A DNA stretch of 64,000 nucleotides from an uncultured Peptococcaceae bacterium (GCA_910585405.1 CAJUDO010000007.1:31871-95870), one strand, 5' to 3'; positions 1-8,656 are shown, counted from the stretch's first letter. Notes: generated from the sequence alone by a model not told the origin. Program-made: numbers and translations.

Positions 1-494
1 ACGCCATTGTCAATGCGGCGAATAGTGGGCTGACCGGTTGCTATATTCCCAATCATCGTTGTATTGACAACTGCATTCATAGTTTCGCGGGTATAGAATT
101 ACGCCTTGCCTGCGATAAGCTGATAAAGGCGCAGGGTTATGAGGAACCTGTCGGGCAGGCAAAGATTACCCCTGCCTATAATTTGCCTTGCGATTATATT
201 TTGCATACAGTAGAACCGATTGTTGTGGGGAATCTCACAGAGGACGATTGTAGATTGTTGAATTCTTGCTATCGTTCCTGTCTACAATTGGCACAGCAAA
301 AGGGATTGGAGAGTATAGCCTTTTGTTGTATTTCGACAGGGGAATTTCATTTTCCACAGGAAAAAGCTGCTGAGATTGCCTTTTCTGCTGTAAAAGAATT
401 TATGCGGACAAAAACGAGTATTAAGAAGGTGATTTTTAATGTGTTCAAGGATTGGGACAGAGAAATCTACAGAAGCGTACTGGCAGAAAATTGA
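1..494 (+). CDS. Macrodomain ADP-ribosyl hydrolase, 5' end outside window
   Basis: The frame is open from base 3, so the start lies upstream of the window; 163 codons are visible. It opens with AIVNAANSGLTG, the ADP-ribose-binding loop of macrodomains, followed by IPNHRCIDNCIHSFAGIELR. That second motif has the Cys and His residues found in the zinc-dependent macrodomains that accompany class-M sirtuins (family knowledge). The C-terminal ISTGEFHFPQEKAAEIA is the second ligand loop. Expected role: removal of ADP-ribose from proteins modified by the neighbouring sirtuin. The 3' end overlaps the sirtuin start by 56 bp, which implies translational coupling. In known operons of this kind a GcvH-like carrier and an LplA2 ligase lie next to it; here they would be upstream and cannot be seen. 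A TTG at 183 is internal and not the start. Confidence 0.88.
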   Translation, partial: AIVNAANSGLTGCYIPNHRCIDNCIHSFAGIELRLACDKLIKAQGYEEPVGQAKITPAYNLPCDYILHTVEPIVVGNLTEDDCRLLNSCYRSCLQLAQQKGLESIAFCCISTGEFHFPQEKAAEIAFSAVKEFMRTKTSIKKVIFNVFKDWDREIYRSVLAEN

Positions 495-1305
495 ACGGCT
501 TAGGATGGAGCTCTTGCAGGCGGATGCTGTGGTAATCGGTGCCGGTTCTGGTCTTTCTGCGGCAGCAGGTTTTACGTATAGTGGCGAGCGCTTTGAAAAA
601 TATTTTGGAGATTTTGCTGTCAAGTATGGAATCGGAGACATGTATTCTGGTGGATTTTATCCCTATGCAACTTTAGCAGAATATTGGGCATGGTGGAGCC
701 GCCAAATCTATTATAATCGCTATGTAGACATTCCTGAGCCAGTGTATGAGAAATTACTGGAATTAATAAAAGACAGAGATTATTTTGTACTCACCACGAA
801 TGTTGATCATTGTTTTCAAAAAGTGGGATTTGCCAAAGAAAGATTGTTTTATACGCAAGGTGATTATGGTTTGTGGCAATGCGCAGAGCCCTGCCATGAG
901 GAAACTTATGACAATGAAGCTGTTGTGCGGCAGATGATTGCAGCGCAAAAAAATATGAGCGTTCCTGAAGAGCTCATTCCCTACTGTCCCAAGTGCGGGA
1001 AGCCGATGACCATGAATTTGCGTTGTGATGATACTTTTGTGGAGGATCAGGGTTGGCGCAAGGGGTCAGAGCGTTATCGAAATTTTATTCAGAGGCAGGA
1101 AAATAGGCGCGTGTTATTTTGGGAATTAGGCGTGGGGATGAACACGCCGGGCATCATCAAATATCCTTTCTGGCAGATGACAGCGAAGAATCCAAACGCG
1201 ATCTATGCCTGTATTAATTATGGTGAGGCTTACGCGCCGACAGAAATTGTAGAACAATCAATTTGTCTTAACGGAGAGCTGGGCAAAATTTTGAGAGATT
1301 TATAA
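439..1305 (+). CDS. Class-M sirtuin (SirTM), protein ADP-ribosyltransferase
   Basis: 288 residues. The NAD-binding motif GAGSGLSAAAGF lies at about 34-45. The catalytic segment reads TTNVDHCFQ (Asn121) and then YTQGDYG (Gln140). In ordinary sirtuins the second position is a catalytic His; the Gln here is the mark of class M, whose members transfer ADP-ribose to proteins rather than deacylate (known from Staphylococcus and Streptococcus SirTM). Cysteines at 148, 152, 183, 186 and 196 supply the zinc site. The ATG at 439 has GAAGG nine bases upstream and lies inside the macrodomain gene; an in-frame ATG at 505 would leave too little ahead of the NAD loop. The known target is a lipoylated GcvH-L protein; the gene for that is not in view. 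Confidence 0.88.
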   Translation: MCSRIGTEKSTEAYWQKIERLRMELLQADAVVIGAGSGLSAAAGFTYSGERFEKYFGDFAVKYGIGDMYSGGFYPYATLAEYWAWWSRQIYYNRYVDIPEPVYEKLLELIKDRDYFVLTTNVDHCFQKVGFAKERLFYTQGDYGLWQCAEPCHEETYDNEAVVRQMIAAQKNMSVPEELIPYCPKCGKPMTMNLRCDDTFVEDQGWRKGSERYRNFIQRQENRRVLFWELGVGMNTPGIIKYPFWQMTAKNPNAIYACINYGEAYAPTEIVEQSICLNGELGKILRDL

Positions 1306-1321
1306 ATTGTGAATATCATGG

Positions 1322-1376
1322 AACCCCTAAGGCATGCGTTGAAATGATGATCAGCGTTTTATTAGGGGTTTTTGTT
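1322..1376 (+). terminator. Rho-independent terminator after SirTM
   Basis: A perfect nine-base inverted repeat (1322-1330 with 1362-1370, AACCCCTAA/TTAGGGGTT) is followed by TTTTTG. The 31-base interior can pair further at TGCGTTGA/TCAGCG. It sits 17 bases after the sirtuin stop. Confidence 0.7.
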
Positions 1377-1545
1377 GCAAAGAAAATTTTGGTGAAAATG
1401 GGCAATTCGCTATAGCAAAGGAAATAGTCGGAGCGCTCATAATTAGAGACTGTGAAATTATTTTGGTGGTGTTGAAAAAGTTTAGAGTTGTTTTTCTCAG
1501 CAGGCTGTGATACTGTAAAATAATAATGAAATTAATTGCGATAAG

Positions 1546-3162
1546 GTGCGTGACAGAACTGTGAAAACACTGCGAGAACAGATTTTGGCTTATGAACCTG
1601 CAGATAAAATGGAACAGACAAGCAAGACACAATTGCTACAGCAATGGGATGTTTTAGGGCAAGAATTTTTTCGGCGTCCAGAGCAGGGGCATGTGACAGT
1701 TTCTTCATTGATCCTAAATGAGCAGCAAACTGCTATGCTCATGGTGTATCATAATGTTTATCAGTCATGGTCCTGGACTGGGGGACATGGGGATGGTGCT
1801 GAAGATTTGCTGCAAAAGGCGATAGAGGAAGCACAAGAGGAAACAGGCATTGAAAAGGTGCTGCCTGTTTCCAGTGAAATTATATCAATTGATGTGTTGC
1901 CGGTACAAGCTCATAGTAAAAACGGAAAAGAAATAAAGGCGCATATTCATTATAATATTACATATGGTCTACTGGCCTCTGATAAGGAGCCTTTAACGGT
2001 GAATGCAGATGAAAACAGCAAGGTGAGCTGGATTCCCCTTAGTCAGTGGCAGCAATATTGCAGTGAACCCCATATGGTTCCCGTTTATGAAAAAATATTG
2101 CTGCGCATAAAACAAATACTGCAGCGGCGACAAGAACTATTGGCGCGTTTGCCTGAGCAGCTCTTGTCTTGGTATGCGCAATATGCCCGTGTATTGCCAT
2201 GGCGTCAAACTCGGGATCCTTATCATGTCTGGCTGTCTGAGATTATGCTGCAGCAGACTAGAGTGGAAGCTGTAAAAGGCTATTATCAGCGCTTTTTGGA
2301 ACAGTTGCCGGATATCGCTTCCCTGGCAGAGGCATCGGAAGAGTTGCTGCTGAAGCTCTGGGAGGGCTTAGGCTATTATTCCAGAGTGCGCAACATGCAA
2401 AAAGCGGCAAAAATCATCATGACAGAATATCACGGTGTATTTCCCAGTGCGTACCAAGCTATCCGCGCACTTCCCGGCATCGGAGATTATACGGCAGGGG
2501 CCATTGCGTCCATTTGTTTTGGTTCACCCACACCAGCAGTAGATGGGAACGTGCTGCGCGTGTGCAGCCGCATCACGGAAAATTTTGCAGATGTGCTGGA
2601 AAATCGCACTAAAAAAGAATTGCAGGAGCAATTAGCAGCCATTTATCCTGTCGGCGCGCAGGCATATTTGTTCAATCAAAGTCTGATGGAATTGGGTGCG
2701 ACAATTTGTGTACCAAATGGCGCACCAAAATGCATGCTTTGCCCAATGCAACAGTGGTGTTTGGCTTATGCCAATGATACATGGGCGCAATTGCCGCGAA
2801 AAAAACCACGTAAAAAGCGGCGCGTGGAAGAAAAAACAATATTTATACTACGCTGCAAAGAATGTACGGCATTGGAAAAAAGACCTTCCCACGGATTATT
2901 GGCTGCACTGTGGCAGTTTCCCAATGTAGAAGGGTGTTTGGACACCCAGCAGGCATTAAATCAAGCGACCAGCTGGGGTGTAAACCCTTGTAACGTAGAG
3001 GAAGTCCGTACCGGAAAACATATTTTTACCCATGTAGAGTGGCATATGACTTGCTATATCATACAATGCCGCAGCAAAAATGCATTGTTTGTGTGGGCTG
3101 ATAAAGAGAACCTGCAGAGAACGATTGCCTTACCTACTGCATTTAGACAATTTTGCAAATAA
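1546..3162 (+). CDS. mutY: Nudix hydrolase fused to adenine DNA glycosylase MutY
   Basis: 538 residues, about 180 longer than ordinary MutY. Residues 45-185 form a complete Nudix domain with box GHGDGAEDLLQKAIEEAQEE (80-99); the usual Arg of REUxEE is Glu. Residues 200-420 are the glycosylase: catalytic Glu in SEIMLQQTR (232), helix-hairpin-helix LPGIGDYTAGAI (309-320), Asp in VDGNVLRV (333), and iron-sulfur cysteines 388, 396, 399 and 405. Residues 425-538 are the MutY C-terminal domain, itself Nudix-like, which recognises 8-oxoguanine. The role is removal of adenine opposite 8-oxoG; the extra Nudix domain might clean oxidised nucleotides, which is inference. The start is GTG 1546, or GTG 1561 (five codons later), which has AAGGTG about 12 bases upstream. 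No closely linked partner gene. Confidence 0.9.
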   Translation: MRDRTVKTLREQILAYEPADKMEQTSKTQLLQQWDVLGQEFFRRPEQGHVTVSSLILNEQQTAMLMVYHNVYQSWSWTGGHGDGAEDLLQKAIEEAQEETGIEKVLPVSSEIISIDVLPVQAHSKNGKEIKAHIHYNITYGLLASDKEPLTVNADENSKVSWIPLSQWQQYCSEPHMVPVYEKILLRIKQILQRRQELLARLPEQLLSWYAQYARVLPWRQTRDPYHVWLSEIMLQQTRVEAVKGYYQRFLEQLPDIASLAEASEELLLKLWEGLGYYSRVRNMQKAAKIIMTEYHGVFPSAYQAIRALPGIGDYTAGAIASICFGSPTPAVDGNVLRVCSRITENFADVLENRTKKELQEQLAAIYPVGAQAYLFNQSLMELGATICVPNGAPKCMLCPMQQWCLAYANDTWAQLPRKKPRKKRRVEEKTIFILRCKECTALEKRPSHGLLAALWQFPNVEGCLDTQQALNQATSWGVNPCNVEEVRTGKHIFTHVEWHMTCYIIQCRSKNALFVWADKENLQRTIALPTAFRQFCK

Positions 3163-3200
3163 GCTTCTGCATACAGGATGCTTACCTGACAAATATGTTT

Positions 3201-3494
3201 TTATATTTCCAGAGCAGATTGAGAAAGTATGTCCGAAATCACTTCTGGAAAATGAATCGGAGAAAGCTGCAATTGATTAAATAGGCTGGTCAGATTTTTC
3301 ACCAGTTCTTCTTTCAGGGAAATATCATGAATTGCAGAGACGAATGTGCGTTGCTGTGTGTACAGCTGATATACTCCGATTCCGAAAGAAATATAGTTGC
3401 CGCAGTCAGGATGCCAGAGTGTTTCCTGAAAGGTGAGGTATTCCCATGTAGTAGTAGGATGTGTGCTAGAGTGAGTTGTTGGATGAGTTAACAT
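3201..3494 (-). CDS. DUF6514 family protein
   Basis: About 97 residues. The conserved part is SFGIGVYQL, then FVSAIHDISLKEELVKNL, then LSPIHFPEVISDIL, which matches my recollection of the DUF6514 family of small Firmicute proteins; function unknown. No signal peptide or membrane segment. The first ATG (3506) touches the AAAGGA ribosome site, so the ATG at 3494, twelve bases from it, is preferred; GTG 3503 is also possible. The N-terminal stretch is rich in Thr, His and Pro and may be variable. It is convergent with mutY, with 38 bp between. Confidence 0.65.
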   Translation of the reverse strand: MLTHPTTHSSTHPTTTWEYLTFQETLWHPDCGNYISFGIGVYQLYTQQRTFVSAIHDISLKEELVKNLTSLFNQLQLSPIHFPEVISDILSQSALEI

Positions 3495-3729
3495 AATTTT
3501 CACCATTCCTTTTGGCTAATTGAAAGCTATTTAAACGTCGGTTGCTGTATTTGCTATATATTAATCCTAATTGGGAAGATAATTTTCAGCAAGGAATACT
3601 AGATCCTTTTTGAGAAAAATGTGAAATTCTGTAAAAAATCGAACATGGGTGTGTAAGAAAACAAATAATATGTCTGCAATTTGCTAAGATTGCCGATAGA
3701 TTAAACAAACAATAAAAGGAGAGGTGCCT

Positions 3730-4677
3730 GTGCAGTTTTATCTTGCCCCGTTAGAGGGGATTACCGGTTATGTTTACCGCAATGCCTATGAAAAATTTTT
3801 TCACAATGTGGAGCGCTATTATACGCCATTTTTAGCGCCAAATAAAAATCAGAGTTTTACGGCGCGTGAACAAAATGACGTGCTGCCAGCGCATAATATG
3901 GGCATGGATGTAGTGCCGCAAATTTTGACCAATCAGGGGAAACATTTTATTCATACTGCAAAAATGTTGGAGCAGTTGGGTTATCGTGAAGTAAATTTGA
4001 ACTTGGGTTGTCCGTCTGCTACCGTGGTAAGTAAAAAGAAAGGCGCTGGATTTCTGGCGGCACCTGATGCGTTAGAGCATTTTTTGGAGGAAATTTTTGC
4101 GGAAACACCTGTGGATATTTCTGTTAAAACACGGATTGGTGTGGATAGAGTAGAGGAATTTGGGGAGATTTTAGATGTATTTAACCAGTTCCCTATAAAG
4201 GAGTTGATCATTCATCCCCGTTTGCAAAAGGAGCTATATGGAAATAAGCCGGATTGGTCGGTATTTGCCCAAGCGGTAAAAATGAGCCGCGCGCCCTTAT
4301 GTTATAATGGAGATATCTTTACGGTGGCTGATTATGAACGTTTTTGCGATGAGTTCCCTGCGATAGAGAAGATTATGCTGGGACGGGGAATATTGCGAAA
4401 TCCTGGCTTGGTAGATGAGATACGCAGTAGAAAGGATTTAGATTATTTTGTATTGAAGCAGTTTCACGATGAAATTTTACAGGGGTACCGGCAAGCTTTT
4501 TCTGGGGATAAGCCAGTTCTTTATAAAATGCGTGAATTGTGGGCCTATATGCTGCCGCTGTTTTCCCATGGTGCAGAGTATAAGAAAAAAATATGCAAAG
4601 CAGAGCGTATTCGTGATTATCAGATTTCAGTGGAGGCATTATTTCAAAGTGAACTTTATGTGTTAAGTAAAAAATAG
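3730..4677 (+). CDS. tRNA-dihydrouridine synthase family protein
   Basis: 315 residues from GTG 3730, chosen over GTG 3724 because AAGGAG (3716-3721) is 8 bases away from the former and only 2 from the latter; this gives the typical start MQFYLAPLEGIT. The FMN-barrel motifs are APLEGITGYVYRN at the start, then LNLGCPSATVVSKKKGAG with the catalytic Cys, VKTRIG, IHPR and a phosphate loop MLGRGILRNP. Dus enzymes reduce uridines in the tRNA D-loop with NADPH. Which of the positions this one modifies cannot be told. Transcribed alone; an inverted repeat follows the stop. Confidence 0.9.
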   Translation: MQFYLAPLEGITGYVYRNAYEKFFHNVERYYTPFLAPNKNQSFTAREQNDVLPAHNMGMDVVPQILTNQGKHFIHTAKMLEQLGYREVNLNLGCPSATVVSKKKGAGFLAAPDALEHFLEEIFAETPVDISVKTRIGVDRVEEFGEILDVFNQFPIKELIIHPRLQKELYGNKPDWSVFAQAVKMSRAPLCYNGDIFTVADYERFCDEFPAIEKIMLGRGILRNPGLVDEIRSRKDLDYFVLKQFHDEILQGYRQAFSGDKPVLYKMRELWAYMLPLFSHGAEYKKKICKAERIRDYQISVEALFQSELYVLSKK

Positions 4678-4682
4678 CGCGG

Positions 4683-4712
4683 TTTGGCAAAATAGAAGAA
4701 TTTTTTGCCAAA
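4683..4712. repeat. Inverted repeat after the dus gene
   Basis: Perfect ten-base arms (TTTGGCAAAA at 4683-4692, TTTTGCCAAA at 4703-4712) with a ten-base loop just after the stop codon. No run of T follows on either strand, so it is a stable hairpin, perhaps an mRNA 3' end, rather than a classic terminator. Confidence 0.6.
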
Positions 4713-4727
4713 AAACATCCCTTCTTG

Positions 4728-4756
4728 TTGACAAACAAGAACTCTTTCACTAAAAT
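4728..4756 (+). promoter_or_regulatory. hisS-aspS promoter
   Basis: TTGACA (4728-4733), 17-base spacer, TAAAAT (4751-4756), 36 bases before hisS. The -35 lies inside the palindrome TTCTTGTT-GACA-AACAAGAA (4722-4741), which could be an operator. The leader is too short for a T-box. Confidence 0.75.
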
Positions 4757-4792
4757 TAATTAGATAAGGTTGTCAAGGAAAGGATGGGCTAA

Positions 4793-6058
4793 ATGTTAAC
4801 CACAAGACCAACAGGAACGAATGATTTTCTTCCCGGTGAAAGTGAAAAATGGCAATATATAGAGCAACTGTGCCGTCAGGTTTGTGCTGAGTACGGCTAT
4901 CAGGAAATTCGCCTCCCTATATTTGAGCATACTGAAGCATATCTGCGCAGTGTGGGAGAGACCAGCGATATTGTGGAAAAGGAAATGTATTCTTTTGAAG
5001 ACAAAGGCTTCCGACACATGACTTTGCGTCCCGAGGGGACAGCAGGTACAGTACGTGCTTTTTTGGAAAATAAATTATATGCAAATCCACAGCCGACCAA
5101 ATTGTATTATATTGGACCGATGTTTCGTTATGATAAACCGCAAGCGGGAAGATATCGCCAATTTAATCAATTTGGCGTAGAAGTTTTTGGCGCCGATCAT
5201 GCTGCAATTGACGCAGAAGTGATCGCTTTAGCTGTGGAAATTTTTCGGCGTTTAGGGCTTACCGGGCTTACAGTAAAGCTGAACACGGTAGGCTGTGCCC
5301 AATGTCGTCCCAGCCACATGGAGGAATTAAAAATTTATTTCCGCCAATATGAGGATAAACTGTGTGCTACCTGCCGAGACCGCTTAGAGCGTAATCCTCT
5401 GCGAATTTTGGACTGCAAGGAAGAAGGCTGTAAGGCAGTTGCCAAAGGTGCGCCTACAACTATTGAGGCTGCCTGCGATGTTTGCAGCGCCCATTTTCAG
5501 AAACTGCAGGAATATCTGGATGCAATAGGGGTGCGCTATGAGATTGACACTAATTTGGTACGAGGCTTGGACTATTATACACGGACTGCTTTTGAAATTG
5601 TGATTGATAGTGTGGGCTCCGCGCAAAATGCTATTGCCGGAGGCGGTCGCTATAATGGATTGTTGGCTCAATTCGGTGGTGATGATTTGCCGGGAATCGG
5701 CTTTGCCATCGGTCTGGAGCGTTTACTACTTACATTAAAGGAGCAGGGAATCGAATTGCCTGTCAGTACTGCACCTGCTGTTTATGTTGCGCCTTTGGGG
5801 GAATCGGCGCAGAAGGAAGCATTTGTGCTGACGCAAGCACTGCGAGAGAAAGGTATTTATACAGAGAAGGATTATCTGGGAAAGAGCCTGAAAGCACAGA
5901 TGAAGGCAGCGGACCGGTTTCATGCGAAGTATACTGTTATTTTAGGCGACAGCGAACTGGAGAAGGGCATGGCAATTGTGCGGGAGATGACTAGCGGCGA
6001 CCAGTATGAAGTGCAGTTGAATCAGTTGGCAGAAGATTTGGAAGGGAGATTAAAATAA
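4793..6058 (+). CDS. hisS: Histidyl-tRNA synthetase
   Basis: 421 residues, the usual bacterial length. Class II synthetase that charges tRNA-His. Visible motifs: RPTGTNDFLPGE at the N terminus, motif 1 around EIRLPIFEHTEAYLRSVGE, motif 2 TLRPEGTAGTVRAF and MFRYDKPQAGRYRQFNQFG, the histidine-specific RGLDYYTRTAFEI, and motif 3 GIGFAIGLERLLL. The C-terminal third is the anticodon-binding domain. ATG 4793 has AAGGAAAGG eight bases ahead. The cysteine-rich insert (CAQCRP, CATCRDRLERNPLRILDCK) is the normal bacterial insertion domain. The stop is immediately followed by aspS, a gene pair common in Firmicutes. Confidence 0.97.
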   Translation: MLTTRPTGTNDFLPGESEKWQYIEQLCRQVCAEYGYQEIRLPIFEHTEAYLRSVGETSDIVEKEMYSFEDKGFRHMTLRPEGTAGTVRAFLENKLYANPQPTKLYYIGPMFRYDKPQAGRYRQFNQFGVEVFGADHAAIDAEVIALAVEIFRRLGLTGLTVKLNTVGCAQCRPSHMEELKIYFRQYEDKLCATCRDRLERNPLRILDCKEEGCKAVAKGAPTTIEAACDVCSAHFQKLQEYLDAIGVRYEIDTNLVRGLDYYTRTAFEIVIDSVGSAQNAIAGGGRYNGLLAQFGGDDLPGIGFAIGLERLLLTLKEQGIELPVSTAPAVYVAPLGESAQKEAFVLTQALREKGIYTEKDYLGKSLKAQMKAADRFHAKYTVILGDSELEKGMAIVREMTSGDQYEVQLNQLAEDLEGRLK

Positions 6059-7834
6059 ATGTTGAAACGTACACATAATTGTAATGACCTGCGGAAGGCT
6101 CATGTGGGACAGGAAGTGATCCTGAACGGATGGGCACAGAAACGCAGAGACCATGGCGGCGTTATTTTTATTGACTTGCGCGACCGCTCAGGGATTGCCC
6201 AGGTGACGGCTAGCCCGGAAACCTGTTCGCCAGAGGTATTTGCTGTAGCCGACTCAGTGCGCAGTGAATATGTGCTGGCAGTGAAAGGCGTTGTGCGCCA
6301 GCGTCCTGAAGGGATGGTCAATGAAAAACTGGATTCCGGTGAAATTGATGTAGTTGCCACAGAAATGGTAATTTTAAATAAGGCGAAAACGCCGCCGTTC
6401 TACTTGACGGATGATGTAGATGTGGACGAAAATATTCGTTTGAAATATCGTTATTTGGATTTACGCCGTCCAGAAATGAAAAATAATATGATCCTCCGGC
6501 ATAAAGTGGTAAAGGCGATGCGGGATTATATGGACGAACAGGGATTTTTGGAAATCGAAACTCCGATTTTGCAGAAAAGCACGCCAGAAGGTGCTCGTGA
6601 TTATCTGGTACCCAGCCGTGTACATGAAGGAGAATTTTTTGCGCTGCCCCAATCTCCGCAGCAATTTAAACAGCTACTGATGGTTGCCGGTATGGAAAAA
6701 TATTTCCAGATCGCGCGCTGCTTCCGCGACGAGGATTTACGTGCAGATCGCCAGCCTGAATTTACGCAGCTGGACATGGAGTTGTCCTTTGTGGATGAAG
6801 AAGACATCATGACACTGAATGAAGGACTGATTAGGCACATTTTCAAAGTGGCTTTGGACCGCGATATTCCTACGCCTTTCCACAGAATGACATGGGATGA
6901 AGCGATGAATAAATATGGTTCTGACAAACCGGATCTGCGTTTTGGTCTGGAAATGGAGGATTTAAGCGACATTGCCGATGGCTGTGGCTTTAAAGTGTTT
7001 GCCCAGACTGTAGCGAATGGAGGCGTGGTAAAGGCAATCAATGCCAAAGGCGGTGTGCATAAATTAAGCCGTCGTGATATTGATGCGTTGACAAAATACG
7101 TAGCAATTTATGGCGCCAAAGGTTTAGCCTATTTCCAAATCAGTGATGAAAATGAGGTCAAATCTCCATTATTGAAGTTTTTAAGTGAAGAAGAAGTAAA
7201 GGCGATTTTTGACCGTGTTGGGGCAGAACCGGGCGATATCATTTTCTGTGTAGCGGACACCTTTAAGACTACTTGTGATGCATTAGGTCATTTGCGGTTG
7301 GAATTGGGAAAACGTTTTGGACTAATTGATGAGGACGAATTATCTTTCCTGTGGGTAACAGAATTCCCATTGTTGGAATGGGATGATGAAACCCAGCGTT
7401 TCTATGCAATGCATCATCCCTTCACCTGTCCTATGCTGGAAGATGTGCCTTTGATGGAGACAGATCCTGGCAAAGTGCGGGCTCGGGCTTACGATATGGT
7501 ACTGAATGGCGTGGAAGTTGGCGGCGGCAGTATTCGTATTCATGATGGAGAGCTGCAGGAAAAAATGTTTAAGCTGTTAAATATGACGCCAGAAGAGTAT
7601 ACGGAGCAGTTCAGCGGTCTGTTAAATGCGTTCCAGTATGGCGCTCCACCACACGGTGGATTGGCTTTCGGCGTGGACCGTTTGTTGATGCTGATGGCGA
7701 AACGGGAAACCATTCGCGACGTGATTCCTTTCCCGAAAACACAGAGCGCAATGGATGTCATGATGGAAGCACCTTCTCCTGTATCCAACGCACAGCTGCG
7801 CGAATTACACATTAAACTGGATATTAAAAAATAA
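6059..7834 (+). CDS. aspS: Aspartyl-tRNA synthetase
   Basis: 591 residues, full bacterial type. An N-terminal OB fold (residues 1-105, GWAQKRRDHGGVIFIDLRDR) binds the anticodon; the class II core follows with YRYLDLRRPEM, motif 2 FRDEDLRADRQPEFTQLDME and motif 3 GLAFGVDRLLML; the bacterial GAD insert lies between. It charges tRNA-Asp. Whether it also charges tRNA-Asn is not decidable here. The ATG directly abuts the hisS stop, with GGGAG upstream inside hisS, so the two are one transcript from the promoter at 4728. Confidence 0.97.
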   Translation: MLKRTHNCNDLRKAHVGQEVILNGWAQKRRDHGGVIFIDLRDRSGIAQVTASPETCSPEVFAVADSVRSEYVLAVKGVVRQRPEGMVNEKLDSGEIDVVATEMVILNKAKTPPFYLTDDVDVDENIRLKYRYLDLRRPEMKNNMILRHKVVKAMRDYMDEQGFLEIETPILQKSTPEGARDYLVPSRVHEGEFFALPQSPQQFKQLLMVAGMEKYFQIARCFRDEDLRADRQPEFTQLDMELSFVDEEDIMTLNEGLIRHIFKVALDRDIPTPFHRMTWDEAMNKYGSDKPDLRFGLEMEDLSDIADGCGFKVFAQTVANGGVVKAINAKGGVHKLSRRDIDALTKYVAIYGAKGLAYFQISDENEVKSPLLKFLSEEEVKAIFDRVGAEPGDIIFCVADTFKTTCDALGHLRLELGKRFGLIDEDELSFLWVTEFPLLEWDDETQRFYAMHHPFTCPMLEDVPLMETDPGKVRARAYDMVLNGVEVGGGSIRIHDGELQEKMFKLLNMTPEEYTEQFSGLLNAFQYGAPPHGGLAFGVDRLLMLMAKRETIRDVIPFPKTQSAMDVMMEAPSPVSNAQLRELHIKLDIKK

Positions 7835-7963
7835 TCTTTCGTTTTGTCTTCTATGTGAGAAAACGTAGTGCAAAGTGCAGTAGAGAAAAATGATGTTTGA
7901 AATGAATGAAATGTTGATTTTTATAAGGATGACTACTTAATTACATGAAAAATAGCAGATAGG

Positions 7964-8009
7964 AAAAAAGGGCGGAGACAAACCAATGGCTTATCATCCG
8001 TCCTTTTTT
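7964..8009. terminator. Bidirectional terminator between aspS and trmL
   Basis: AAAAAAGGGCGGA (7964-7976) pairs with TCCGTCCTTTTTT (7997-8009) through one G-T wobble, with A and T runs at the outer ends. It therefore serves both the plus-strand aspS and the minus-strand trmL transcripts, which converge here. Confidence 0.8.
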
Positions 8010-8056
8010 GTACAGTATCATATAATTTTGTGTGTTTGACATAGAATCCTGTGATA

Positions 8057-8524
8057 TTATTTTAATCCGGGAAATCCGGTTTGCCGCAGTGCTTCATAGA
8101 GAAGGATGGCTGCAGAATTGGACAAGTTCAGTGAGCGCGCAGCAGCATTGTCTAGCATAGGAATTTTGATGCGGGTATCGGCGTAGCGGTCATGCATTTT
8201 TTGCGGCAATCCTGCAGTTTCTTTACCAAAGACAAGGAAATCACCATCTTGAAATTGCACTTCATCGTAGTGTTTTGTCGCTTTTGTGGTAGCTAAAAAT
8301 AAACGTTTGTCACTATGCTGCGCCAGAAAATCATCTAAATTTTCATAAATGTGTAAATCCAACAGATGCCAATAGTCCAGTCCAGCCCGTTTCAAATGTT
8401 TATCATCAATAGAGAAGCCTAATGGCTTTACTAAATGCAATGAGGTGCCAGTTATGGCACAGGTGCGGGATATATTTCCGGTGTTTGCAGGAATTTCCGG
8501 TTCAACTAGAACGATATGAAACAT
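8057..8524 (-). CDS. trmL: tRNA (cytidine/uridine-34-2'-O)-methyltransferase
   Basis: 155 residues, the usual length of the family. A SPOUT-fold (trefoil knot) methyltransferase that uses SAM to modify the wobble base of tRNA-Leu isoacceptors. Motifs: VLVEPEIPANTGNISRTCA at the N terminus, GKETAGLP in the middle, IPMLDNAAARSLNLSNSAAI near the end, which forms the knot. Single gene, divergent from the exporter gene and convergent with aspS. Confidence 0.93.
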   Translation of the reverse strand: MFHIVLVEPEIPANTGNISRTCAITGTSLHLVKPLGFSIDDKHLKRAGLDYWHLLDLHIYENLDDFLAQHSDKRLFLATTKATKHYDEVQFQDGDFLVFGKETAGLPQKMHDRYADTRIKIPMLDNAAARSLNLSNSAAILLYEALRQTGFPGLK

Positions 8525-8636
8525 ACCATAAACCTCTTTTCTTTCGGATAGCCGTTTGGCTGTAATTTTTATCTTCTTTGAGAAGTATAGATGTTTCAGC
8601 GCGTAGCGTCAAGAGGATGAAAAAAGAATAAGAATA

Positions 8637-8656
8637 TTTTTTGAACTTTCAAAAAA
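8637..8656. repeat. Perfect 20-base palindrome upstream of the exporter gene
   Basis: TTTTTTGAA-CT-TTCAAAAAA, nine-base arms around a two-base centre, in the divergent region between trmL and the exporter. It has the form of an operator, but no clear promoter could be placed beside it. Confidence 0.5.

Noticed and set aside
183..494. TTG 183 as start of a 103-residue protein
   Set aside because: The same frame is open to the window edge and carries the macrodomain loop upstream of it.
4683..4712. Classic terminator after dus
   Set aside because: The hairpin is perfect but no T run follows on either strand; listed as an inverted repeat only.
4678..4792. T-box riboswitch ahead of hisS-aspS
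   Set aside because: The leader after the promoter is only 36 bases, and no T-box sequence was found.
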